Below are positions 43,765 to 51,504 of a stretch of 64,000 nucleotides of DNA, one piece after another. The translations under genes and the position numbers were made by a program. Origin of the DNA: a virus. The stretch covers positions 1-64,000 of IMG/VR virus record IMGVR_UViG_3300005841_000030. One strand, 5' to 3'. Each line of letters starts with the position of its first letter. The first letter of the stretch is position 1. The notes below the pieces were generated by a model. The model was not told where the DNA came from and ran no database searches. It saw only the letters and a program-made list of their open reading frames with translations.

Positions 43765-44535
43765 TTATTTATTTTTGTATTTCCATTTATATCCATAAGC
43801 ATAATTTCTTCTACCTTTACAACATGCTATAATATTAGGATTTCCACCTATTTTATTTAATTCTTTTTCAGCTTCTTTTACACTTAAGAATTCCTTTATT
43901 TCATTTCCATCCATATCACATTGTATTATTTCTACAGTATCTCCAGATACTATTCTATTTAATAAAGTATTAGGATTATAGTCCTTTTTTAACATAAATC
44001 TATATCCTTGACAACTTTTTCTTATTCCTTTTGTAACTTTAGAAATTGCAGTACTTATAGTATTTAATTCTTTTGCTGCCTCAAGTGTATTCCTAAACTC
44101 CTTGACAAAACTACCGTCTAAATTTAGCATCACTATATTAATATTATGAATAGGATGAGCTTTAAATTTTTCTTTGGTTTTAACTGACCATTTTTTACCC
44201 ATACTAGATATAGACATCCTTTTTTTAGTTTCCTCTGAAGCTTTACCTTTGCTTCCAGGCTCTCTAATATTTAACATCTTATATCCTACAAATTTGTACC
44301 ATTTCCACCAATAGATCTCATAGAAATTTAAAACATCTTGAGTAATAGTATTTGGAAATTCTAAAATAATCTCAAATTTATGATTTTTTATACCATATTT
44401 CGAAAAAGATCTATACAGTAATCTTTGAAATTTGCTACCTCCACTAGAATATTTGGAGTATCTTTGTTTCCAATTCCAAGTTTGTCCTATATAAATCTTT
44501 CCAGAAGGAGAGATTATTCTATAAATTACTATCAT
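43765..44535 (-). CDS. GIY-YIG homing endonuclease with NUMOD repeats (256 aa)
   Basis: Residues 1-90 are the GIY-YIG domain: IYRIISPSGKIYIGQTWNWKQR and FEIILEFP with the catalytic Arg and Glu. SEETKKRMSISSMGKKWS is a NUMOD3-type DNA-binding element, followed by two NUMOD1-like helix-turn-helix units (LDGSFVKEFRNTLEAAKELN and IKEFLSVKEAEKELNKIGG). A free-standing mobile gene inserted just before the exonuclease gene; its neighbours look uninterrupted. Confidence 0.9.
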   Translation of the reverse strand: MIVIYRIISPSGKIYIGQTWNWKQRYSKYSSGGSKFQRLLYRSFSKYGIKNHKFEIILEFPNTITQDVLNFYEIYWWKWYKFVGYKMLNIREPGSKGKASEETKKRMSISSMGKKWSVKTKEKFKAHPIHNINIVMLNLDGSFVKEFRNTLEAAKELNTISTAISKVTKGIRKSCQGYRFMLKKDYNPNTLLNRIVSGDTVEIIQCDMDGNEIKEFLSVKEAEKELNKIGGNPNIIACCKGRRNYAYGYKWKYKNK

Positions 44536-44560
44536 TCCTTTTCTGTCTTATTTCCTTGTA

Positions 44561-44812
44561 TCATAATTCTGTTGTTTTAAGATATTTATCTATCATACTA
44601 GCCAATTCATAGCTATCCTTTGTATTTTCACTCTTTATATTCTTCCTAGGAATCATATTTAAATAATGTAATGTTTCCTTTAGAAGGTCATAATAGCTAT
44701 TTTGGTTAAAATCTAATTTCTCATTGTTCATATTTCTTACAAATTTAGTACTTCCATCTTTCAATGTAAATAAAATACCTAATAATCTATCATTATCTGG
44801 ATTTCTTATCAT
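44561..44812 (-). CDS. Hypothetical protein (83 aa)
   Basis: An N-terminal strand pair (LLGILFTLKDGSTKFV) and C-terminal helices (LLKETLHYLNMIPRKN, ASMIDKYLKTTEL). Follows the next gene by one base. Unassigned. Confidence 0.66.
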   Translation of the reverse strand: MIRNPDNDRLLGILFTLKDGSTKFVRNMNNEKLDFNQNSYYDLLKETLHYLNMIPRKNIKSENTKDSYELASMIDKYLKTTEL

Positions 44813-44813
44813 A

Positions 44814-45158
44814 TTATTCTAATTTATTCCATCCAAAATCTATCCCTTGTTCTATAATATCAATTAATTCATCTACGTCTTCTTCTTTCCATTTCCATGC
44901 CTCATATTCTTGATAAATATCTGTTTCAAGATCTTCTATTGATAGTGTCCTGTTTTTCCATTTTGATAGAAAAGTATAGAATTCTCCAAATACAAAATTT
45001 CCATTATCCCAAAACTCTGTACCAAACATACTATGTTTATCAAAATTTATACTAGGCATACTATACTTTTGTTTGGTTGGAATATATAAAGCAGACAATG
45101 ACACACTAGCATCTGGATTCTCTATAGCCATATATATTGTTACATCTCTCTCTTTCAT
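44814..45158 (-). CDS. Hypothetical acidic protein (114 aa)
   Basis: Strand-rich N-terminal half and a very acidic C-terminus (EEDVDELIDIIEQGIDFGW). Overlaps the upstream gene by 4 nt. Unassigned. Confidence 0.67.
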   Translation of the reverse strand: MKERDVTIYMAIENPDASVSLSALYIPTKQKYSMPSINFDKHSMFGTEFWDNGNFVFGEFYTFLSKWKNRTLSIEDLETDIYQEYEAWKWKEEDVDELIDIIEQGIDFGWNKLE

Positions 45159-45325
45159 ATTTCTACATTTACATTTCTTTCATAAAAATTCTTACACATA
45201 TCTCGCATATCCAACTTATAATGTCTCCATTCATCAAATTCACTATCTGGAGGTATAATTAGATGGTCTAATAAATACTCAAACAGCTCTAATGTTGTAA
45301 AATCATTAAATACTAGCTCGTTCAT
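45155..45325 (-). CDS. Hypothetical protein (56 aa)
   Basis: The ATG at 45325 (MNELVFNDF) gives a 20-base overlap with the HNH gene; an earlier in-frame ATG at 45364 would overlap by 59. The product is acidic with conserved-looking aromatic residues. Unassigned. Confidence 0.58.
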   Translation of the reverse strand: MNELVFNDFTTLELFEYLLDHLIIPPDSEFDEWRHYKLDMRDMCKNFYERNVNVEI

Positions 45326-45725
45326 CTTTTTCTTTTTTAGTTTTCCTATCGTGACATTCATCATGTAAACACTGCAAATTGTCTATTTCACAGAATAAAG
45401 TTTTGACAAAATGAGGTAGATCAGAATAATCTTTTAAACTTCCCAATGGATGTACATGATCTACAGAAATCCTTTTATCAGGAAAGTAATTTCCACATTC
45501 TGCACATTTATATTCCCATTTTTGACGCTTCACTGGTCCCTTATATGGTCTTCTAGCTGCATTTTTACATGCTAATATAGGTTTCCACCACCTGCTTTTC
45601 TGTCTCAATGCAGATCGTATAAATGACCAAAAACCACTAACACTCATTGTTCCATGATTAAATGGTTTCTCCACCTTACTTTTTCTCTTCTTAGGAGCCT
45701 TTATTTTCTTTTGTTTCTTACTCAT
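45306..45725 (-). CDS. HNH endonuclease (139 aa)
   Basis: A classical HNH domain: YKCAECGNYF, ISVDHVHPLGSL, IDNLQCLHDECHDRKTKKE (Cys4 zinc plus the HNH metal residues). The N-terminus is strongly basic. The ATG at 45725 is chosen because it lies 3 bases after a TAnnTTTG box; the frame extends 9 codons further into that box and the terminator. It could be a homing-type gene or a small packaging-type HNH; it is the first gene of its unit. Confidence 0.82.
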   Translation of the reverse strand: MSKKQKKIKAPKKRKSKVEKPFNHGTMSVSGFWSFIRSALRQKSRWWKPILACKNAARRPYKGPVKRQKWEYKCAECGNYFPDKRISVDHVHPLGSLKDYSDLPHFVKTLFCEIDNLQCLHDECHDRKTKKEKDERASI

Positions 45726-45728
45726 GTA

Positions 45729-45736
45729 CAAATTTA
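45729..45736 (-). promoter_or_regulatory. TAnnTTTG box abutting the HNH start codon
   Basis: TAAATTTG on the minus strand, three bases before the ATG at 45725, directly after the terminator at 45744-45772. The transcript would be leaderless. There is no -33 TTGG; the corresponding position falls in the hairpin loop. Confidence 0.5.
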
Positions 45737-45743
45737 ATAAAAA

Positions 45744-45772
45744 ATTGGACATGTTTGCTATACATGTCCAAT
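45744..45772 (-). terminator. Rho-independent terminator between minus-strand units
   Basis: A perfect 10-bp stem ATTGGACATG with CATGTCCAAT around a 9-nt loop, followed on the minus strand by TTTTTTATTAAA. It ends the unit that comes from 50508. Confidence 0.85.
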
Positions 45773-45779
45773 TATTGTT

Positions 45780-46067
45780 TTATATGATATAATCCTCAAT
45801 TTCTTTAGAAGATAAAAAATCTGTATAATTAGAATAATTAGTTTCTACTCTAAGTCCATTTTTCTCCATTTTTTTAATACTTCCTTTTACCCACTTTTCA
45901 TAACCTTTATGAGTTAAAGCAAGTTGTAAGGATGGATTATTATCAATAATTACATACATTCCTACACAATAAGGTTGTGCTATAAAAGAGGTATCTTTTT
46001 CTTCTCCTTTATATGCTTGTAACCCTCTACAAAACTGTAATTCTTCTATATTTTTAGTCTTTTTCAT
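45780..46067 (-). CDS. Hypothetical protein (95 aa)
   Basis: ATG at 46067 (MKKTKNIEELQFC) preferred; an ATG 15 bases upstream is in frame. Contains CRGLQAYKGEE, IAQPYCVGMYVIIDN and a basic helix. Overlaps the upstream gene by 14 bases. Last gene before the terminator. Unassigned. Confidence 0.66.
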   Translation of the reverse strand: MKKTKNIEELQFCRGLQAYKGEEKDTSFIAQPYCVGMYVIIDNNPSLQLALTHKGYEKWVKGSIKKMEKNGLRVETNYSNYTDFLSSKEIEDYII

Positions 46068-46281
46068 AAATTTGATATACATAAGGCATAAAACAACCTG
46101 AATGATACTTTAAATGGTATTTATTACCTTTAGAGTCTTTAAACCTCCAATCATCATTTATAGTATTTACATATTTGAATTTTAGACCTTTTGAATTATT
46201 AATCATACAAGGCCAAATAACTAATCCTTCATCATTTAACCTTTTTAAAGTTTGATTACTGGTTATTTGTATTTCTTTCAT
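46054..46281 (-). CDS. Hypothetical protein (75 aa)
   Basis: Strand-rich sequence with WPCMINNSKGLKFKYVNT and CFMPYVYQIYEKD. Overlaps the DUF932-like gene by 4 nt. Unassigned. Confidence 0.65.
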   Translation of the reverse strand: MKEIQITSNQTLKRLNDEGLVIWPCMINNSKGLKFKYVNTINDDWRFKDSKGNKYHLKYHSGCFMPYVYQIYEKD

Positions 46282-47012
46282 ACTAATTCAGGAATTTCAT
46301 TTACGAAGAATTTATGAGCTTCTATATGATTTTGCATCCATAGAGAAGGATGAATTTCTCTCATTGACTGGGTTGTATATTGATATAGCTCGTAAAGGCT
46401 ATATGGACAATTATAGTCGAATTCTGGGTGTTTTAGTTGATTTTTGATGATATTTAACTGTGTGGAAGTAATAAATTCGTCTTCTATAAACATTCTACCT
46501 ATTAATTCTGCTCTAGTTTTATCAGAAAGTTCAATTTTCTTCATTTCTTCTCTTTCTTTTACCATTTGAGTGAATATTTCTCCAGAGTTCTTGATATATT
46601 CTGTAATCGCTGTAGGTGTGAAAGATTGAATTTCTCCTTGATGTTTCTTTTTAAATGTTCCCATATCTCCTCTAACACATCCATTTTTACAAATAAATAC
46701 ATGTGTTCCTATAGCAAATTTAAGACTTAAGGACTTATCATAGCTATTTTGGAATGCTATTTGTATTTGCATTTCCTTATCTGCTACATTTCTAAGCTTA
46801 AATAATCCATTTGCTACATTTCCTTCCCTGGCAGATGTATAGGATTCTCCACTTAATGTAAATCCTGCTCCTTGTATAGAATTCAATGTTAAATCTATTA
46901 ATTGTTCATGTGTAATAGGTCTATAGGTTCTTGTTTCACGTGGAACAATTGTGTTTATAAGTTGTTGTTTTGTACTAATATATGTATTTTGTTGTTTTTC
47001 TAATGTTTCCAT
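46278..47012 (-). CDS. DUF932/DUF3871-like phage protein (244 aa)
   Basis: The centre reads QIAFQNSYDKSLSLKFAIGTHVFICKNGCVRGDMGTFKKKHQ, comparable to the 'SxD..x..l..G..V.VC.Ng.' core of the DUF932 and DUF3871 families of phages and plasmids. A helical C-terminal half follows. No function is established for these families; they often lie near DNA-replication genes, as here. The family call is by pattern and tentative. The protein ends before a gene that overlaps it by 4 nt. Confidence 0.6.
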   Translation of the reverse strand: METLEKQQNTYISTKQQLINTIVPRETRTYRPITHEQLIDLTLNSIQGAGFTLSGESYTSAREGNVANGLFKLRNVADKEMQIQIAFQNSYDKSLSLKFAIGTHVFICKNGCVRGDMGTFKKKHQGEIQSFTPTAITEYIKNSGEIFTQMVKEREEMKKIELSDKTRAELIGRMFIEDEFITSTQLNIIKNQLKHPEFDYNCPYSLYELYQYTTQSMREIHPSLWMQNHIEAHKFFVNEIPELV

Positions 47013-47020
47013 AATTTTTG

Positions 47021-47653
47021 TTATTTATAGTTTTTTAATATTAATTCTCCTTCTTCTTTACATTCATTTTCTCCATAAAATCCCCAACAACTATCTTCTA
47101 CTGTTTCTTCAGTATTTCCACAACATTTACATTTGATGGATTTCACTATTTCATACCCCCAAACATCCCCAGATAAGAACTTATTCCATGTTTCTATTAA
47201 TCCTTCAGCATAGTTTTCAGCTTCTTCTTCATTATTTTCAAAATTCTTACCAGAAGGATTGAAAGTTTTCCTAACTAGAATATATCCAGTTGTACTTACA
47301 TCCCATTTTCTATCAGGGTAGTCTTTGGTATTAGATAATGATAAATTAATCCCTGAATGAATATAAGCATCTACTCCAAATATCCAATATTTATCGTATT
47401 CAGGATTTAAATCTTCAGAGTATTCTTCTACTGTACTTTTACCATTCAAGGTAATTTCAGACTTTTCTATTTGTCTTTTAGCTTCTAAATGAGTAAATAT
47501 AGAATGAGGATCAAAATTCTCCCTTTTAACATTAAATTGTCTATGATCATATACTAAAAATATATCATTATTTTCCCATCTATCAGGAGATTCTGAAAAC
47601 TCATCCTGAATTATATTTAATGTATATTCTACATTTTTATTTTCTAATATCAT
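47021..47653 (-). CDS. Hypothetical protein with C-terminal zinc-ribbon (210 aa)
   Basis: The C-terminal KCKCCGNTEETVEDSCWGFYGENEC has four well-spaced cysteines of a zinc site. The N-terminal 150 residues are mixed alpha/beta and acidic. Overlaps the next gene upstream by 4 nt. Unassigned. Confidence 0.68.
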   Translation of the reverse strand: MILENKNVEYTLNIIQDEFSESPDRWENNDIFLVYDHRQFNVKRENFDPHSIFTHLEAKRQIEKSEITLNGKSTVEEYSEDLNPEYDKYWIFGVDAYIHSGINLSLSNTKDYPDRKWDVSTTGYILVRKTFNPSGKNFENNEEEAENYAEGLIETWNKFLSGDVWGYEIVKSIKCKCCGNTEETVEDSCWGFYGENECKEEGELILKNYK

Positions 47654-47877
47654 ATTTTCTTAAGTTTTAGAACAGAACTTTCTACCAAATAACCAAGATT
47701 ATAGCTACTTTCAACTTCTGCATTTTTAATAGCATCATCTAAAGCCTTATTATACATTAATTGACCATATTCCTCCATACACTTTACAATTTTAGGATAG
47801 AGGTATTTATCATATACATGATGTTTTGTTTCTGGAGTTATGTTATAACTCTTTAATATTTCTTCTTTCTCTTTCAT
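47650..47877 (-). CDS. Small protein, tandem paralogue 1 (75 aa)
   Basis: Shares with the next gene upstream the pattern KEEILK at the start, CMEEYGQLMYNKALDDAIKNAE in the middle and SSVLKLKK at the end. Helical. Part of an overlapping run. Function unknown; see finding on the tandem pair. Confidence 0.68.
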   Translation of the reverse strand: MKEKEEILKSYNITPETKHHVYDKYLYPKIVKCMEEYGQLMYNKALDDAIKNAEVESSYNLGYLVESSVLKLKKI

Positions 47878-48128
47878 GTTTTCTTTAATTTTAGTATGGA
47901 ATCTTTTATTACATATACTTCTATAGTATCTTCATCATCCCCGCTCCAATGAGGAAGTCTGTTATAATCAGCATCTGCGTTATTAGCAGCCTCTTCTAGA
48001 GCTAAATTCCATTGAATTTTCCCATATTCTTCCATTACTTCCAAAATGCAATCTGCTTCAGATGTATCATTTTTGTACCAATTTTCAAAAACGATACCTT
48101 TATCTTTCAATATTTCTTCTTTTGTCAT
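47874..48128 (-). CDS. Small protein, tandem paralogue 2 (84 aa)
   Basis: Starts at the ATG 48128 (MTKEEILKDKGI), since the frame upstream overlaps the glycosylase gene. It shows VMEEYGKIQWNLALEEAANNAD and DSILKLKKT, aligned with paralogue 1, plus an acidic insertion (HWSGDDEDTIE). Confidence 0.68.
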   Translation of the reverse strand: MTKEEILKDKGIVFENWYKNDTSEADCILEVMEEYGKIQWNLALEEAANNADADYNRLPHWSGDDEDTIEVYVIKDSILKLKKT

Positions 48129-48138
48129 GATTATTGTA

Positions 48139-48867
48139 TTAAAAAGGTAAATCATCAATTTTTTGAAGCCAGTTTATCTCTACCCTATTATTATCTTTTA
48201 CTATCTTTGAAACCTTAGAAAATACTCCATTTGTTTCCATTTCTTGTGAAATACGTGCAAAATAGCTAGGATGTTTAAGAAAAAATGTATGCGTAAAAGG
48301 AGTAACATATTTTTGTAATTTGGCCGCTTCTGAGCCTAAAAATATAATAGGTATTCCTGTGTATCCTACTACTTCCTCTAATAAGTATTTCATAAATGGG
48401 TTCCATAAATCTACCATATTTCCAGCTTTATCTTTTGAAGTAGTTAGAGCAGCATTTACTAATAGTATTTTCTCATCTCTAGCTAAATATGTCAAATCTG
48501 GATTTTTTATTCTATCTAAAGCTAATCCTTTATATACATCTTGTTCTATTGCATTGAGTAAAGTAGATAAACTAGGCTGCATTTTACCTGTTATACTACA
48601 ACTTAAGGCTAAACCATCACAAATACTTGCTCCATTTATAAATGTATGATATGGACATAGACCAATCATTATTGCCCTACATTCATCCAAAGGAGTTTCT
48701 TTAAAGGCTCTCCATGTAAGCATGGAATTTGGTGCAATTTGTATACCTCTCCTTGCCTCTTTCTTCAAAAAAGCATAAATTTCATCACATTCTTTACTTT
48801 CCACAAACTTTTGCATTTTAGGATGATAGGATTCATGGAAATAATCTTTAAATTTATTCCATTCCAT
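48139..48867 (-). CDS. Uracil-DNA glycosylase-like protein with altered catalytic motif
   Basis: The family 1 layout is seen: GLCPYHT (residues 69-75, equivalent to GQDPYH), then GASICDGLALSCS (equivalent to AHGLCFS), ILLVNAALTT, and FLKHPSYFA (HPSPLS-type His). At 242 residues the size is normal. In Escherichia coli the GQDPYH Asp64 activates water; here that position (71) is Cys. So uracil removal may be slowed, or the protein may act differently. It sits in the replication block, overlaps the upstream gene by 14 nt and comes after the primase, as in other crAss-like genomes. Confidence 0.85.
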   Translation of the reverse strand: MEWNKFKDYFHESYHPKMQKFVESKECDEIYAFLKKEARRGIQIAPNSMLTWRAFKETPLDECRAIMIGLCPYHTFINGASICDGLALSCSITGKMQPSLSTLLNAIEQDVYKGLALDRIKNPDLTYLARDEKILLVNAALTTSKDKAGNMVDLWNPFMKYLLEEVVGYTGIPIIFLGSEAAKLQKYVTPFTHTFFLKHPSYFARISQEMETNGVFSKVSKIVKDNNRVEINWLQKIDDLPF

Positions 48868-49081
48868 TGAAATCTAATTTAGTTTGTCTTTCATAATCTA
48901 TATGATAGGGATTATCTTTTTCAGACTTTGGAAATGCAAAATTTAGTTTCCCTATTCCCAATTCATAAGATTCTCTCATTAATTTTAATACTGCTTGTCT
49001 TTCTTGTACACTTCCAAATATCCCATTACTTAAATAGGGATATTGGTCTAGTATATTTTCTAATTGTTTTTGTATTGTCAT
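48854..49081 (-). CDS. Hypothetical protein (75 aa)
   Basis: Helical N-terminal half (QKQLENILDQYPYLS, QERQAVLKLMRESYELGI). Overlaps genes on both sides (4 and 14 nt). Unassigned. Confidence 0.65.
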   Translation of the reverse strand: MTIQKQLENILDQYPYLSNGIFGSVQERQAVLKLMRESYELGIGKLNFAFPKSEKDNPYHIDYERQTKLDFNGME

Positions 49082-49356
49082 GTGTATTTTATATTTTTCA
49101 TTATAAACTCATCAAATTCTTCAAATGGGACATTTATTCTGTAATAGTCTTTTCCATCCATCCTAAGTGTAGTTATCCCTATCTCTCCAGAAGGATTATA
49201 ACTATTTATCTTAGAAAGTCTAAATCTAAAAGGAGCAGGCTCCATATCTTCTAATTTATTTTCTGGTTCAGGAAGCCCCATTTCCTCATATTTAGGAATA
49301 TTATCCTTTTCAAACATTGCTTCTGTTATAACAAAATCTCCTTTTAATTCTATCAT
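49078..49356 (-). CDS. Hypothetical protein (92 aa)
   Basis: Starts at the ATG 49356 (MIELKGDFVITEAMF), which overlaps the primase stop by 4 nt; in-frame sequence upstream is primase coding. Middle is acidic with proline (GLPEPENKLEDMEPAPF), the end strand-rich. Unassigned. Confidence 0.66.
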   Translation of the reverse strand: MIELKGDFVITEAMFEKDNIPKYEEMGLPEPENKLEDMEPAPFRFRLSKINSYNPSGEIGITTLRMDGKDYYRINVPFEEFDEFIMKNIKYT

Positions 49357-50351
49357 AGTAAGTTTTTTTCTTTTAATTCTTTCTCTATTGTTTGAATTCC
49401 GTACACCTTTCCTAATAGTGCCCAATCCTTGATACCTTCTTGTAGATATTTCCTAGGAACATTACAATAATCGAAGTTGAATAATTTAGTAATTTGTTGA
49501 CTATTCTGCACTCCTGTTATATCACTATCGAATGATAGAATTTGCTTTTCAGAATTAGCTTTTAAATATGCTACATTTTCTTCAGAAAAACAAGCAATTC
49601 CCTCATTCTGAACAGCACAACTACATGGAAATACTTTCTTAATCATCATGTGGTCCTTCTTTGACTTATTCACAAAAGCCACCTTACAATTTTTAATATC
49701 ATTTTTCCCATCCATTGTTGTAATAGGAACATTGTTAGGCATCCATTTGCTCTTTTTATCAGCAAAAGGTCTGTAAATCTTCCAGAATCCATTATAATAA
49801 TAACCAAACCTTAAATCAGTATCTTTAAGAGGAAATTTAGATTTATTGAAATATAACGTTTTTATGCTATAAATGGAATTATCACGTAAATCCGTGATAT
49901 TCTGATGATAGGTATTCCAATAGGCTAATTCCTCTAATGTGAACTTTCTTGTAATCACTTGAATCAAGCTATTTCTTTTGGTTATTTCTGGTTGTTTATA
50001 TTGAGAAGTAATAGATTTATAATCCCCTTGTACACCATTACTGATTCCAAGCTGGAAGTCCACATCTATTTTTCTAAGAATATCATCTAATGTGGAAAGC
50101 ATAAATAACTGTTTTACGAAGGTGAAACAGTCTCCTCTAAAAGATGTATCACCAAAATCAATATATGAAATATACCCTAATTTACTCCCTATAAGGAATG
50201 AACTATTTTTATCTGTCCTAAATGGACTATGTGTAATTTCATTCAATTTCCAATCCTTTGTAGGCATATAATAGGAAAATATAGAGAATTCGCTAACTTT
50301 CTCTAATATACTATCCATAGATAGTCTTTGCTTAACTCTACCTTTTATCAT
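49353..50351 (-). CDS. DnaG-type DNA primase (332 aa)
   Basis: N-terminal part: HSPFRTDKNSSFLIG, YIDFGDTSFRGDCFTFVKQL, the strand-and-helix segment of DnaG primases that normally follows the zinc ribbon; the zinc cysteines themselves are missing. Toprim part: ILSFDSDITGVQNSQQI, the DxD and G of the metal centre, preceded by NEGIACFSEENVAYLKANSEK. Makes primers for the phage polymerase together with the DnaB-like helicase. ATG 50351 is chosen because it follows the stop of a small gene by one base (TAATATG); the frame runs 11 codons further up. Confidence 0.85.
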   Translation of the reverse strand: MIKGRVKQRLSMDSILEKVSEFSIFSYYMPTKDWKLNEITHSPFRTDKNSSFLIGSKLGYISYIDFGDTSFRGDCFTFVKQLFMLSTLDDILRKIDVDFQLGISNGVQGDYKSITSQYKQPEITKRNSLIQVITRKFTLEELAYWNTYHQNITDLRDNSIYSIKTLYFNKSKFPLKDTDLRFGYYYNGFWKIYRPFADKKSKWMPNNVPITTMDGKNDIKNCKVAFVNKSKKDHMMIKKVFPCSCAVQNEGIACFSEENVAYLKANSEKQILSFDSDITGVQNSQQITKLFNFDYCNVPRKYLQEGIKDWALLGKVYGIQTIEKELKEKNLL

Positions 50352-50352
50352 A

Positions 50353-50508
50353 TTATTTATAATAATACCTGTAAATGTATACAATCATTAAAAATAAGTC
50401 CTTTATAGAAGAATTAGGTCTTGTATACTTGTTAAATCCATCTTTTTTATAATAATAGTCCAAAATAACCATTTTGAGATGTCTTAGGAATCTCTTAAAC
50501 TTATTCAT
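50353..50508 (-). CDS. Small basic/aromatic protein (51 aa) before primase
   Basis: ATG at 50508 and TAA at 50353-50355, one base before the primase ATG. The first 12 residues are basic (NKFKRFLRHLK), the end is Tyr-rich and hydrophobic (DLFLMIVYIYRYYYK). A TAnnTTTG box lies 7 bases before its ATG. The exact fit between promoter and primase supports coding. Unknown function. Confidence 0.6.
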   Translation of the reverse strand: MNKFKRFLRHLKMVILDYYYKKDGFNKYTRPNSSIKDLFLMIVYIYRYYYK

Positions 50509-50515
50509 AATTTTT

Positions 50516-50523
50516 CAAATATA
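50516..50523 (-). promoter_or_regulatory. TAnnTTTG box before the 51-aa gene and primase
   Basis: TATATTTG on the minus strand, 7 bases before the ATG at 50508, directly after the terminator hairpin at 50528-50556. No clear -33 box. Confidence 0.55.
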
Positions 50524-50527
50524 ATAA

Positions 50528-50556
50528 AAAAGCTAGAAGATTTCTCCTCTAGCTTT
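50528..50556 (-). terminator. Rho-independent terminator after the candidate ssDNA-binding protein
   Basis: Stem AAAGCTAGA with TCTAGCTTT (plus two inner pairs), then TTTTATTAT on the minus strand. It lies 29 bases after the stop of the 296-aa gene. Confidence 0.85.
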
Positions 50557-50584
50557 CTTTTTGTTTAACAATTTAAATTAATTT

Positions 50585-51475
50585 CTAATAAGAAGCATCG
50601 TCTTCTTGAATAACTTTATCTCCAGTTACAATGAAATCTTCTGGTTTAAATTCCTTCAAATCTTTAAGCACGTGGCTGTTTTTAGAGCCATATTCTCCTT
50701 TAACATTTAACACAAATCTTTCATGAGGTTTTAGATCCTTATTAGCTTTCTTTTTAAGAGCCTCTATTACTTCAGTTTTATCATAATCTACTAATCTAAA
50801 TTGCTTTAAAGCGTAAGAAGCTAGAAAAGCTTTATTATAAATAGATTGATAATTTTTAGTTTCTCCTTCTTTATCTACAGATTTTACTTCATATACAGGT
50901 ACAAATGTTCCACTGTACTCCCCGTTAATCTGGCTCCTAATATCCTTCAAGTTCCCTTTCATTAATTGTTTCCACTCTAACTGAAGAGTAGTTTCCGCAT
51001 CTTTATAATCTAGCTTACTTAACCAACTTCTTAGAAAGTTATAAAAATCTTCTTCACCTACATTAGCTACTCTATAATCTCTCTTAACAAACCAATCTGG
51101 CAGGTTATTAGGATCATCACTCCAAGAGCAATTACCTAAAGTATTAATATACTGTTTTTTAGTACCTTCTTTATTTTCTTTAGGTTTATCCTCTAGAAAA
51201 TAGGTAATTTTGTCCTTTTTACCAGTTTTAACATTTTCTACCCAAACATCAATTCTTACATTAGTATTCCCTTCTTTGGATTCCCCAATATATTCTGTAG
51301 CCCTACTATCCTCTTTCAATTCGATTCCTAGGATCTCTTTATACTCTTCAATAGAAGGATTAATAGCAATTACCTTGACTTCAGCCAATCCTACATAAAG
51401 TTGATTGTTAAATTCTTGATTAATTCTGATTTTTCCTCCAATTCCTGACTTTACTTCATTCTTTGTCTCTTCCAT
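50585..51475 (-). CDS. Candidate single-stranded DNA-binding protein (296 aa)
   Basis: A Lys/Glu-rich soluble protein with several conserved-looking Trp and Tyr (NCSWSDDPNNLPDWFVKRDY, LRSWLSKLDY, LEWKQLMKG) and an acidic tail (DKVIQEDDASY), a feature of phage and bacterial SSBs. It stands between the replication gene groups, has a 29-nt A-rich leader (AAACAAACAAATT) and its own terminator, which fits a highly expressed DNA-binding protein. No OB-fold motif can be proven by eye; other replication accessory roles are possible. Confidence 0.5.
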   Translation of the reverse strand: MEETKNEVKSGIGGKIRINQEFNNQLYVGLAEVKVIAINPSIEEYKEILGIELKEDSRATEYIGESKEGNTNVRIDVWVENVKTGKKDKITYFLEDKPKENKEGTKKQYINTLGNCSWSDDPNNLPDWFVKRDYRVANVGEEDFYNFLRSWLSKLDYKDAETTLQLEWKQLMKGNLKDIRSQINGEYSGTFVPVYEVKSVDKEGETKNYQSIYNKAFLASYALKQFRLVDYDKTEVIEALKKKANKDLKPHERFVLNVKGEYGSKNSHVLKDLKEFKPEDFIVTGDKVIQEDDASY

Positions 51476-51504
51476 AATTTGTTTGTTTAAATTTGCTTTC
51501 TTGT

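Noticed and set aside
48320-48649. 109-codon plus-strand frame under the uracil-DNA glycosylase gene
   Set aside because: The opposite strand carries recognisable glycosylase motifs, so this is a shadow.
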